NCBI RefSeq assembly: GCF_027744825.2
Contig: NC_071334.1
Location: 69,649,937 to 69,713,936, forward strand
Direction of reading: 5' to 3'
Length of the DNA: 64,000 nt
Source: Synchiropus splendidus
Taxonomy: Eukaryota; Chordata; Actinopteri; Syngnathiformes; Callionymidae
In this document: positions 45,764-54,348 of the stretch, one piece after another
How positions within the stretch are numbered: position 1 is the first letter of the stretch
Layout of the letters: each line of letters opens with the position of its first letter
Made by a program: the position numbers and the translations under genes
Notes under the pieces: model-generated
Databases searched by the model: none
The model's input: only the letters and a program-made list of their open reading frames with translations
Told to the model about the DNA's origin: nothing

Positions 45764-45972
45764 TATTGAAGGCTAGATGAGGCTTCATGAAACAGTGTCC
45801 TGATTTTCAGAGGCCACCAGATGGCGCTGTCTGCTGTAAAATGTTTGGACTAGAACAAATAATTCAATGAAGCCTCACATCATTTCTGAACCAAGAGCGC
45901 CATCTGGTGGCCTCTGAGATTTAGGACATTGCGTCATCACCCCTGCAATGATACCTCATCTACCCATCACTA
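45764..45972. mobile_element. hAT-like palindromic MITE with intact paired motifs
   Basis: Full length, in the opposite central orientation to 35199-35414 (CTGCTGTAAAATGTTTGGAC lies on the left). Perfect CTCF-core matches stand at 45814-45827 (plus) and 45897-45910 (minus). The terminal insertion of the long subfamily (CATCACCCCTGCAATGATACC) is at the right end. It ends CTACCCATCACTA. Confidence 0.9.
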
Positions 45973-46383
45973 ATCCGTATCAAAGTTTGTTGCTTTGTAG
46001 ATCAATTATTGGATAACACACCAAACCTTGGAGTGTTTTGTCCTAGTGTCATTCAGTTCAGTCTTCAGTTCATCAACGAAGTATAAACCACTCCCAGTAA
46101 TCATCAGTATCACTGTCTCACACATTCAGCAGAGCTGCTGTCACTGAACTGTGGCTACTCTTTCATACATTTGGGAGGTCTCAATAGCTCTGGCAGACGG
46201 AAGCTCTTTGAATTCCAGATGGTGAACCACATGCCTGCTCTTATTCGACATCTATCAGCTGATTCAGAGTTCCTCTCAGGGTGTGCAACAGTCCCTCAGT
46301 GTTCCGTCAGGCTCCCGTCACCTTCTCTTTCAATGTGTTGACCTTTGTTAAGCCTCTCTACTTGAGCTTGGCTTCGTAATTAT
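45973..46383. other. Unassigned sequence
   Basis: Nothing recognised. Confidence 0.4.
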
Positions 46384-46518
46384 GTGAGGTTTCATTGAAG
46401 TCCAAACATTTCACAGCAGACAATGCTCACAGGTGAACTCTGAAAATCAGAACACTGTTTCATGAAACATCTTCAGCCCTTCAACACTGTGTCATGAAAC
46501 CTCATCCGCACATCACTT
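46384..46518. mobile_element. hAT-like MITE, right-half fragment
   Basis: GTGAGGTTTCATTGAAGTCC is followed by AAACATTTCACAGCAGACAATG, TCTGAAAATCAGAACACTG and TTTCATGAAAC, with a duplicated terminal unit (CTTCAACACTGTGTCATGAAACCTCATC). The CTCF-like block is destroyed. Confidence 0.75.
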
Positions 46519-46566
46519 CTAAGTGAACTTTGTGTTCCAGTTCACTGCCCTTTCTCTCATTGTTGA

Positions 46567-46743
46567 TAAGTGATGTGCTGGTGAGGCTTCATGAAACAGT
46601 GTTCACTTGTTGAGAACACAGTACGTGGCGCTCTCAGTTTCAGAATTATCCGGGGGTTCATTGAAATGGTCGGTCAAATCCAAACATCTAGTGGCCACTG
46701 AAAATGAGGACACTGTTTCATGAAGCCTCATCAGCCCATCAAT
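46567..46743. mobile_element. hAT-like palindromic MITE, internally shortened
   Basis: It starts TAAGTGATG and ends CATCAGCCCATCA. Left arm GTGAGGCTTCATGAAACAGTG and right arm CACTGAAAATGAGGACACTG..TTTCATGAAGCCTC are clear. The right motif is truncated at CATCTAGTGGCCACTG because the central segment next to it is deleted. Confidence 0.8.
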
Positions 46744-47513
46744 GGTAGATGATAAGGTTCCCATTACCATAACCAGCTACTGTTGTTTACCGACCAATCC
46801 CCTTATACAAGACCCTGTCACAGGCAACACACATATCAGTCTTGACTGAATGAAAAAAATATATATATAAAAAAATCAAACATGCCACAGTAGACACCAT
46901 CACAATCAGACAATTCTTGGCCAAAGCACATCTGGCTCTTGTGAAACTGTTGAAGGTTACTACAGACTCGACCAGTTTCTGTCCTCACTCTCACCTCTGG
47001 GTGAGATTCTATTTTTCATTCATTATTCATCACGCACATGGAGTGAATCTCTGCGAACTACAAGATTCCTACAGATGGGTGTAAATAGAACACGATTTCC
47101 ACTTGAAAGCCGGGTGGAAGCTGCAGCGTGGCCCCTTCATCATCGCAACCTCTGCTCCACAACACCTTGCATCATCCTGGCCTGGAAAGCTCTTGCTGAC
47201 TTGAGGTAAAAAAGATATCCAGAATTCTCCTGAATCACCGAAGAATCGGCTTTTGATAGAAATGTTCAGTTCTTCAGTCTGTGAAGCAGGGAAACAAAAA
47301 CATAGAAGAAAACAAGGGTTTCATGTTGTAGTCCTTGTTACATTTCGTACAGTGATTTTATGTTGGACAGAGAGGGAAGGGAAAGCAAGTCAAACTCATT
47401 AAAACCCTTCATGGAAAATAGAAGAATTTTGCTTCGGTGCATTAGTTAAGCTGTTTGGAATATATAAAAAAGTATTGGTTCTGCCTCCTTGTCTGTGCGA
47501 GGATCTTCCAGCT
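46744..47513. other. Unassigned sequence
   Basis: A short (AT)n lies near 46858-46868. Nothing else is recognised. Confidence 0.4.
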
Positions 47514-47608
47514 CAATGAAACAGGGTCCCGAGGTGTTGCAGACAGTGACATCCAGTGGGCTCTGAAAATGACGACACAGTTTCATGAAACCTCATACAC
47601 CATCACTA
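47514..47608. mobile_element. hAT-like MITE, internally deleted fragment
   Basis: AATGAAACAGGGTCCCGAGG joins directly to GCAGACAGTGACATCCAGTG, GGCTCTGAAAATGACGACAC and the right end CATGAAACCTCATACACCATCACTA. The middle of the element is missing. Confidence 0.75.
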
Positions 47609-47864
47609 CCTGTTTACAATCAACCTTGAAACTTCAACACACATGCATTAGCCCTTCAAACACCCTTCAAAACGCAATATCGTTTGATGAAAAAAAAAGT
47701 GACAAAAGTCCTTGAAGGGCTTGTAACTTACACTGCCTGTGTTTTGCTCATTTTCAGGACTTTCAAACTGAACACCTCAGTTCTTTTTCATAAAGTATTT
47801 CGGTGCAATAGTAGGAAATTCCACTGACCATGCTCCTTTATTGTGATTGGTCCAGTGCGGTACG
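47609..47864. other. Unassigned sequence
   Basis: Nothing recognised. Confidence 0.4.
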
Positions 47865-48060
47865 TATTGAAGGGTTGGTGAGGTTTCATGAAACGGTGTC
47901 CTACTTCTCAGAGGTCACCAGATGGCACTGTCTGCTGTAAAATGTTAGAGCTTGAAGCACATTTCTAAGCCAAGAGTGCCATCTAGTGGCCCCTGACAAG
48001 TAGGACACTCTATCATCAACCAGGCAACACTGTTTCATGAAGCCTCATCTGGCCATCTGG
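47865..48060. mobile_element. hAT-like palindromic MITE
   Basis: Starts TATTGAAGGGTTGGTGAGG; arms and centre are in the same orientation as 45764-45972. The right-arm motif GTGCCATCTAGTGG (47976-47989) is a perfect reverse-strand CTCF-core match. The left block TCACCAGATGGCAC has one mismatch. The terminal insertion CATCAACCAGGCAACACTG is on the right. Confidence 0.85.
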
Positions 48061-48298
48061 CCAGACTCCCTCCCGGCTCAGACACAGGGGAGGCCGGGTC
48101 CCCCCAAATCCTTGGAACCCTCATGGATCACCATCAAGAAAATGAATTAATAACAAAGACATGATCATAAAATGAAGAAAATAACTAAGAGAAATTGATA
48201 AATAATTCAGTGAAGGCTTCCATTTCCTTCAGGCGCTTTGAATTGAAATCAGTGGAGTTCAGGCTTTTCAATGGGATTTTTGAGACCGACTGTTCGCC

Positions 48299-48356
48299 GT
48301 TATTATTATTATTATAGATAATAATCATCATCATCATAATCATAATAATAATACTG
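48299..48356. repeat. (ATT)n/(ATC)n trinucleotide tract
   Basis: Runs of ATT, then ATC, then AAT over about 58 bp. Simple sequence. Confidence 0.85.
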
Positions 48357-48385
48357 TTTTCTATTAAAATGCTTTCTGCCAGTTT

Positions 48386-48482
48386 TGTGAACAATGTCAG
48401 AGTCAGAATCAAATGTATTGCCATGGTCAGTGAGGATCCCACCAACTGGGAAAGTGCTTCGGAATAAAACAAAATAAAACAA
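48386..48482 (+). repeat. LINE 3'-tail block (related to 61150-61235)
   Basis: AGAATCAAATGTATTGCCATGG, ATCCCACCAACTGGGAAAGTG and CTTCGGAATAAAACAAAATAAAA match the block at 61150-61235. This is the 3' tail of an L2-like element; the body is missing here. Confidence 0.55.
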
Positions 48483-48737
48483 ACACACAACCACAAAAAA
48501 GTTACCTGCATCTTCTTCCCATCATCAATGTTTGACGTCCCCTCAATAACAGCAGTCTTCCATGAAATGCGGGTGTTGCACCTTTCAAGATGTCGATTAC
48601 TGAAAGAATTCACCCTTAAAAGCAAACATGGCGCCCGCCATGTAAACGCTGCAAGTCCACGATGGAATGAGAATGTGAGAAGTTTGGATCTAATTCAGTG
48701 ATATTACCTGGGAGAAACACCCTTGTCATGGAAAGCA

Positions 48738-48970
48738 GTGGTGATGAGTGGATGAGGCTTCGTGAAACAGTGTGGCAGGGTTGATGAAACAGTGGTCCTC
48801 ATTTTCAGGGACCACTTGATGGCGCTCTTAGTTTAGAAATGATGTGAGGTTTATTGAGGTGAAGTCCAAACCTTTTACAGCAGATAGTTCCATGTGATGG
48901 CCTCAGCAAGTCAGGACACTGTTTCATGAAACCTTTTCATTACTGTGTCGTCTCTTCCCCCCCATCACTA
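48738..48970. mobile_element. hAT-like palindromic MITE, long subfamily
   Basis: It begins TGGTGATGAGTGGATGAGG with the GTGGCAGGGTTGATGAAACAG insertion. The left block CCACTTGATGGCGC has one CTCF-core mismatch and the right block is destroyed. It ends in CCCATCACTA after an extra 30 bp of T/C-rich sequence. Confidence 0.85.
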
Positions 48971-49174
48971 CCCGTCACCCGTGATGGCACTACATTTAGG
49001 GCACGACACAGGTGCTAATGCTTGTGATTCAGGACGTCCAGCTGAAAGAACAGGGCATCCAGTTCCTCATGTTCTTCACTTTAGGGTCTCCTCAGGATGC
49101 CCGGACCCCCTCGAGCTACAAGCCTGGTGGAGATTGGGTCCAAGTTTTTGCAGAATATTTGATTATTTATTTAC

Positions 49175-49618
49175 GGAGCCCTGGAAGTGACATACATGTG
49201 TTTATTTTTTTTTTGAATATGGCGTGCATGACTTTATTTTTTTATCCCGAGATAAAAAATGATCTCCAGATACAAATGATCTTGAGATAACAGTTATCTC
49301 GGGAGAAAAAAAATAAAGTCATGCATGCCACATGTGGTGTTATTTTGAGTAGAAGCCACTTGGTCAGAGTGTTAAAAGCGCACAGACTTGGCCGTCGTCA
49401 ATATTCTGACTTGCAGACAGTGAATGACAACGTTGGCGAACAGTTACGAAGCCGTGGGAGACATAGTGGTTACAGGAAGTCATTGTTTCTTGAGATAAAA
49501 ATGATCTCAAGATACTAATTATCACGAGGTAACAGTTATCTCGAGACCAAAAATATCTCGAGATAACGGGCTAAAAAATAAAAAAAAATAAAGTCATGCA
49601 TGTCACTTCCAGGGCTCT
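49175..49618 (+). mobile_element. TIR-bounded DNA transposon remnant with integrase-like coding fragment
   Basis: GAGCCCTGGAAGTGACATAC at the left and GCATGTCACTTCCAGGGCTC at the right are inverted termini, and CATGACTTTATTTTTTT also recurs inverted just inside. Between them lie several TCTCGAGATAA-type palindromic motifs on each side of a coding remnant (49327-49485). The remnant reads like the N-terminal helix-turn-helix of vertebrate integrase-domain (rve-type) transposases: an LSRSHLVRVLKAHRLGRR block, then SDL and a GYRK end. The DDE catalytic core is missing. IS3EU or a relative is my best placement, by inference. Confidence 0.62.
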
Positions 49619-49870
49619 GTATTTATTGCATCAGCGCATTGTTTTGTTTTTTATGAATAAAGCAAAGGTTCCATGACTTGACTGTTACAGTAGCTCAATA
49701 CAAGTTATGATTTATCTCCACATTATTGAAATATTCCATGTAATTTATGCATCAAAGGCAGTTAAACGCTGGCTCTGTGGCGAAAGTGGGTTGTTTCGTG
49801 ACCTCTGACGGGATCAACAGCCTTTCAGAACTTTTTGCTGAAGCAAGTGTGATGAGATGTGGAGTCACGT
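49619..49870. other. Unassigned sequence upstream of a CpG-rich block
   Basis: Transition from AT-rich sequence to the CpG-rich region. Nothing specific recognised. Confidence 0.4.
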
Positions 49871-49899
49871 ACAGGATGTTTCAGGTGCTGGCTGCACTT

Positions 49900-50730
49900 T
49901 TGTTTGGCTGCTGGAAAGATGGGGGGGAGAGTAAGAGGAGGAGGAGGGAGGCTGAGGAGCGCAGCGCTGTGGACGCGCATCCGCGGGAGCGCGCGTACAG
50001 GAGGGACTGCGAGGCAGCGGCTGGTGCGGCAGCAGACAGCGGACGCTGGGAGTCCAAGTGCGTGTCGACCTGCTCCTCTTCTCCTGCAGCTGTTATCAGC
50101 CTCGGAGGCTGCCAGAGCCATGACGCCGACACTTCTCCTCCTCCTCCTGGGAGTCTTCGCCTGCGGCTGCCACGGTAGGAAGCCGCGATGGCTCCGTGCC
50201 GCGCGCGGAATCTTGACTGATCAACTTGGCTGTTTGTTTCTCCCCCTCTTCTCCTCATTGTTTGTCTGCGCGAGTGATGCAGCGGGAGAAGATGGAGGGG
50301 GGGGAGGAGGGGGGCTGGATTGTTTAGGTGGACATGATTTGGTAGTTGGATCACGTCTGTGCGAGCTGAGCGCTCTGTAGGAGGGATGCGACGGGCTACT
50401 TCCGAGAGATCACGGGCTCCGAGGACCGGTCAAAGTGCTCCATCACTTTGCAATACGCAACTTCACCGAGAATTCTGCGTCCTGCGCGCACCTGGCTTGA
50501 GCGATTTGAGCTCGTGTGGAAAAGTTTGGCTCCGTTACGGTGTTGAATCACAACCCGCGTGTTTCCAAGAGGCATGTGAGGCACGTTTGAGTCTGTTTCA
50601 GGTGAGCGCGGCCGCGCTAGTCAGCTGCGTCCTCGGAGGCAACCATCAGTCGCAACAAGTGAATCGTCACCCGGGCGTCTCTGACGCCTCTCTCACGCTC
50701 ACTTCTGCGGATGCCACTGTACTCGACTGA
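49900..50730 (+). promoter_or_regulatory. CpG-rich block, probable promoter and 5' UTR of the exon at 50120
   Basis: CpG dinucleotides are dense (for example GCGCAGCGCTGTGGACGCGC, CCGCGGGAGCGCGCG), unlike the surrounding DNA. There is no obvious TATA box. The block surrounds the signal-peptide exon, as usual for vertebrate CpG-island promoters. An acceptor-like CTCCTCTTCTCCTGCAG at about 50073-50089 could mark a 5'-UTR intron boundary. The transcription start cannot be fixed from sequence. Confidence 0.6.
50120..50174 (+). CDS. First coding exon of a secreted or membrane protein (signal peptide)
   Basis: The ATG at 50120 has G at -3 and lies in a CpG-rich block. The exon encodes MTPTLLLLLLGVFACGCH, a short N-region, an unbroken hydrophobic core and small residues near the end, which is a typical signal peptide. 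A donor (CACG|GTAGGA) follows at 50174/50175, leaving phase 1, which is usual after signal-peptide exons. Read-through instead continues to a stop at about 50378 with low-complexity glycine, so splicing is the better model. I find no second exon downstream, so intron 1 would exceed 13.8 kb. The gene cannot be named from 18 residues. Alternative: chance open frame in GC-rich DNA. Confidence 0.5.
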
Positions 50731-51129
50731 TTTAGCTCCGTCCACTGCGACGTGAAGAAGCAGCTGAGCGGGGTGTTTTGGTCGCGGGCGCACAACAGTA
50801 GATGGTGGTAGAGCGCCGCTGCGCGCCGGTGGCCACAATGAAGCCATCAGTCATGGTGGCTCCTCCCTCTCTCGCTCACTGTCCAGTCGACAGCAGGTCG
50901 TGTTGCCCCAAACCCCAGCTGCTGGTGAAGCTCCCGTGTGGCTCTGGCGGTGCACAAATGTGGGGCTGGTATTTTCTCGATGGTTGACTCAGCTCTGCTG
51001 GGTGACACTGTAATCTGTCTTCACACTGACAGCCAGGACTATGGGAAAGATGCATCATTGGTGAAGCAGGAATGTTGTCTCAAATATGGCCCAATAAAGT
51101 TGTGGCTAAGCTGCTATATGGAGGGTTTT
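50175..51129. other. Presumed first-intron sequence, CpG-rich then ordinary
   Basis: CpG-rich to about 50.9 kb, with no further exon recognised. Open frames here have low-complexity or unfamiliar translations. Confidence 0.35.
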
Positions 51130-52030
51130 CACGGCGCGTCATCAAACCCGGAAGCTGCCATGTTGGAGGGAGATGCTCACTGCTCAGCACAGAGCGGCAC
51201 TGAAGGCCATTCTGCAGCGAAAAATGGTGAATTACGGTCGTGTTTTGGGTTGTACGAATCGTTCTGATCGTGAAAAACATTTGGAATTGTATCGACTTCC
51301 AAAAGTTATGACAAATAATGGAGAACAATGCCAGAAGTTGTCAGAAGAAAGGAGGCGCTTGTGGTTCGCGAAGCCGAACCAGGACCTTGGTGGCAAAACT
51401 GTGGATAACATCCGAATATTGTGCTCATTAAAAAAGGAGAAGTATAGCCTAAATGACTGCTAATTTGCATTGTATTGGCGTAGAAGAGAACACACAGAAC
51501 TTTGATCAGAACATGTTTATTGATGCCAACCCACAGTTTTCAGAACGTTCCCTGAAAAAGCTATTTCTCTCACTCACACACACTCAAAATGAAACATCAA
51601 AATATTTAAGTCACATTCTCATATAAGGTGCAAATGTGTCGATGACTCGGTATAACAGTTCCCTGACCCATCCGCACACCATGTGGCTACACGCCTCCGA
51701 ACTCCGGTGACAGTTCAGCTCCTCTGCGGTGGATGGAATAGGTGAAAAAACAGGTCACTGACGATATCAGGATAGGTCACCGACGGCAGAGTGTCCGGGT
51801 CGTCGGTCACCCACGACGACGGAGCCAACTCTTACGGCTCTGCACCACTATTGAAGCTCAACTCTTCCAAGTGTCGCGCATTTTCCTGTTCATTAAGTGC
51901 CTCTCTGTGTGTCACGTCACTCCCAACTCGAACCTTTCTGTGTTTTATAGCGTTTTTCCATTCACAGTCTATGGGATGTTTACAAAGAGGTTCTCCAACA
52001 TGGCGGCTTCTGGGTTGGATGACGCCGTGA
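51130..52030 (+). mobile_element. THAP-type DNA transposon remnant with inverted ends, about 0.9 kb
   Basis: TCACGGCG..TCATCAAACCCG followed by GAAGCTGCCATGTTGGAG (51130-51168) is matched inverted by CTCCAACATGGCGGCTTCTG..GGTTGGATGACGCCGTGA (51993-52030). Just inside the left end lies a degenerate THAP domain. THAP zinc fingers are found in P-element and Kolobok transposases, so one of those superfamilies is likely (inference). No transposase catalytic part is visible. No clean target duplication was found, so true termini may lie slightly outside. Confidence 0.6.
51224..51463 (+). pseudogene. Degenerate THAP zinc-finger domain (transposon-derived)
   Basis: The 79-codon frame has the THAP layout: MVNYGRVLGCTNRSDREKH at the start, an LYRLPK block (residues about 22-27), RRRLWFAKPNQD in the middle (about 43-54) and a short NIRILCS segment (about 62-68). 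The first zinc-binding Cys appears replaced by Gly at residue 4 or 5, and the terminal Cys-x2-His-Phe is altered to CSLKK. The finger is therefore probably non-functional. Frame and start were chosen by this similarity. It belongs to the surrounding transposon remnant. Confidence 0.65.
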
Positions 52031-52746
52031 TGATGTGTCAGGACAAAAACTAGAATATTTGCTTGTGTAAATAAAGCATTGGATGCTTCACTGTAACAAT
52101 GTGATTGAAGTCAGTGTTAGTCTACCCAGGTTTCCGGCACCTACATTAATGTATATGTAATGTATGGCGATCTGAGCAGCGAGAGGAGCTTGCAGACGCG
52201 CAGTGGAGCTGGTGACATTCAGTTTCATTTGCAAATCTTGCTCCGAGGGAACCTATCTGTTTATCAGCGTCTGAACGCCACATGACTTCCAAACACAGCT
52301 GCAGGGACCAGAAAAATATTGTGGTTCAAGATGACAAAACAAAGGCTGAAGCTAAAGTCATTACACCATCATTTCTAAATGCAATTGATTTAAATAATGA
52401 AATGTTCTTCACTCTGCTCTTTTTAAAATGTTGACTAGACTCTTCATAATACAGGGCGATCTAAGGGTCAGTCGCCAAGGTGAGTTGGGAGATCACAGAA
52501 CCATGCGCCGATAGCTCTCTCTCTGTTTCAACGATTTAGAACCAACTCACAAAGTGCTGTCATAAGGTTCGTAGAGCTCTCAGCATGTGAGGTGCCGTCA
52601 CTCTCAGCGATAAACTGACTTTCAGTGACTTGAACCTGAACAGTTCCCACCATGCCCTGCAGCCCAGTCCACTAATCACAGTCTCACACGTCTCAAAAAT
52701 CGTGCCTCGTCACATCGGACCACTGAAATCACAAGCTGTTTATCCA
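52031..52746. other. Unassigned sequence
   Basis: Nothing recognised. Confidence 0.4.
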
Positions 52747-52860
52747 CATTAAAGCACCCGAATGTGCTGTTTTCGCCCATCAGTGAAACGCCACAGCTCC
52801 GCCTCCACACGCAGCTGCGTGGACAATTGACTGGGGCGAAAACAGCGCTTTAATGTCAAC
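52747..52860. repeat. Imperfect inverted repeat, possible small MITE
   Basis: ACATTAAAGCACCCGAATGTGCTGTTTTCGCCC at the left is matched inverted by GGGCGAAAACAGCGCTTTAATGTC at the right, with a 10-bp insertion in the left arm and a loop of about 55 bp. No target duplication found. Confidence 0.6.
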
Positions 52861-54184
52861 AAAACACCTGCAATGTCATGTGTCTGATGTGACCACTCTA
52901 GTTGTTTTGGCGGCATGATGGCCGCTCTGACTTCAGTTTCATGATGTTATTTTGGATACACGGAAATCACTGACCTTTCTACGACATAGCAGCGCGGCTT
53001 CTAGACCAATGAAACCAATGAACAGATTTGCACTGTAACGTATGGATTCACGCAACTGCGACCATGCAGCCTCCTGTTTTGACAGAGCTGTGTGACCCAA
53101 TATAAAGTGATATTCCTCTTGTTTGACAGAAAGGAGCTTCAGCCACCAAACTGTAGCCTCTTCTTCCGAACATGCTGCAGAGAAAGTCTAACAAACAAGA
53201 ACAATATTGTACAGTCAATATAGTTATAAATACAAACTTGTTTTGCATTTTTCATTCATGGATAAGTAGCTTGTGAGGCAATGTTGTACAATGCAAGTGT
53301 AATTCAGACATATGTCAAGTGTTATGACAAGGTATTATTGAGGTTTGGTATAAAAATCTGTTTATTAAAATGTATTGTGATGTAGGAAAGATAGGGATTT
53401 TCCTCCTCGCTCTGAGCTCCATAGCTGAGTTTATTGGAAGTTAATATTTGGAGACAATCAATAACCTCTTTCGCTTCTCTGAAGATAAAGAGTCGCAAAC
53501 ACTGGAAGACTTTTGTGGGGCTCCATTTGTTGCAGGCAGATTACATCACCCCCAACTCCGATTTCCCTGCTTCCTCCTGCGTTTCACGACACTCTAATAC
53601 ATTCACAGAGACCAATTAGACGTCTGCGGTGACTCAGGTGGCCTTAACAGCGCCGGGGACAGCGTTGCATCACCCGCCTTATCTTGGAAAACTCACCGCA
53701 GCGAGCGTCAACAGGACTTCTGCCCACAGTGATCTGGGACGACCACTTTATAAGGTCGCAGCTGATTTAGGGCGACTCGCTGTTGTAGCTTTATATATAA
53801 TCATTTAATATAATAATCCCCTGCAGTTTGCTCACTGAAAAACTGTGACTCTTGTTAGTATTTTGGCTGAAATGTATGCATATGCACATAGTATAATGTA
53901 TAATATATTGCATAATGTATAATACAGTCATTGCCATCTGAGCGATAGAAATCGTATCTGTGTTTAGCAGGTTTTGAAGGTGTGCATGTTCCATCCCTCT
54001 TTCACGATTGGTGCATCATCGGTATGCTCTCCTCTGGATGACACATGCAGGCAGCTTGGCCTGGTGTAGGTGGAGGGCACCATTGGGCTGCATGACTGTG
54101 ACTCCGATGATGTGCGTGAACTGTGAGTGTGAGTGACTGCGTCTCAGGACCACACTGACAAATGTTCTAGTGAAACGGGTGGTT
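52861..54184. other. Unassigned sequence
   Basis: No recognised repeat or exon. 53400-53760 is unique-looking and could be conserved non-coding sequence, but nothing in it proves that. Confidence 0.35.
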
Positions 54185-54320
54185 GGTTCTGCAAGTCTGG
54201 GAAAAACAAATATATTGTGTGTTTTTGTTTTTTTTTGTGACGATATCAAATATTGATATTTCTGCCCAGAATCATTGTCTTTTCCCACATGGTGGCAAGA
54301 CACAACGTTATATCTGTTCA
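54185..54320 (+). repeat. Dispersed repeat (partner of 14505-14645)
   Basis: ATATCAAATATTGATATTTC is followed by TGCCCAGAATCATTGTC, TTCCCACATGGTGGCAAGAC and ACAACGTTATATC, in the same order as at 14.5 kb. A poly(A) run follows at 54334-54348. Confidence 0.6.
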
Positions 54321-54348
54321 TATATCCCAGCACAAAAAAAAAAAAAAA

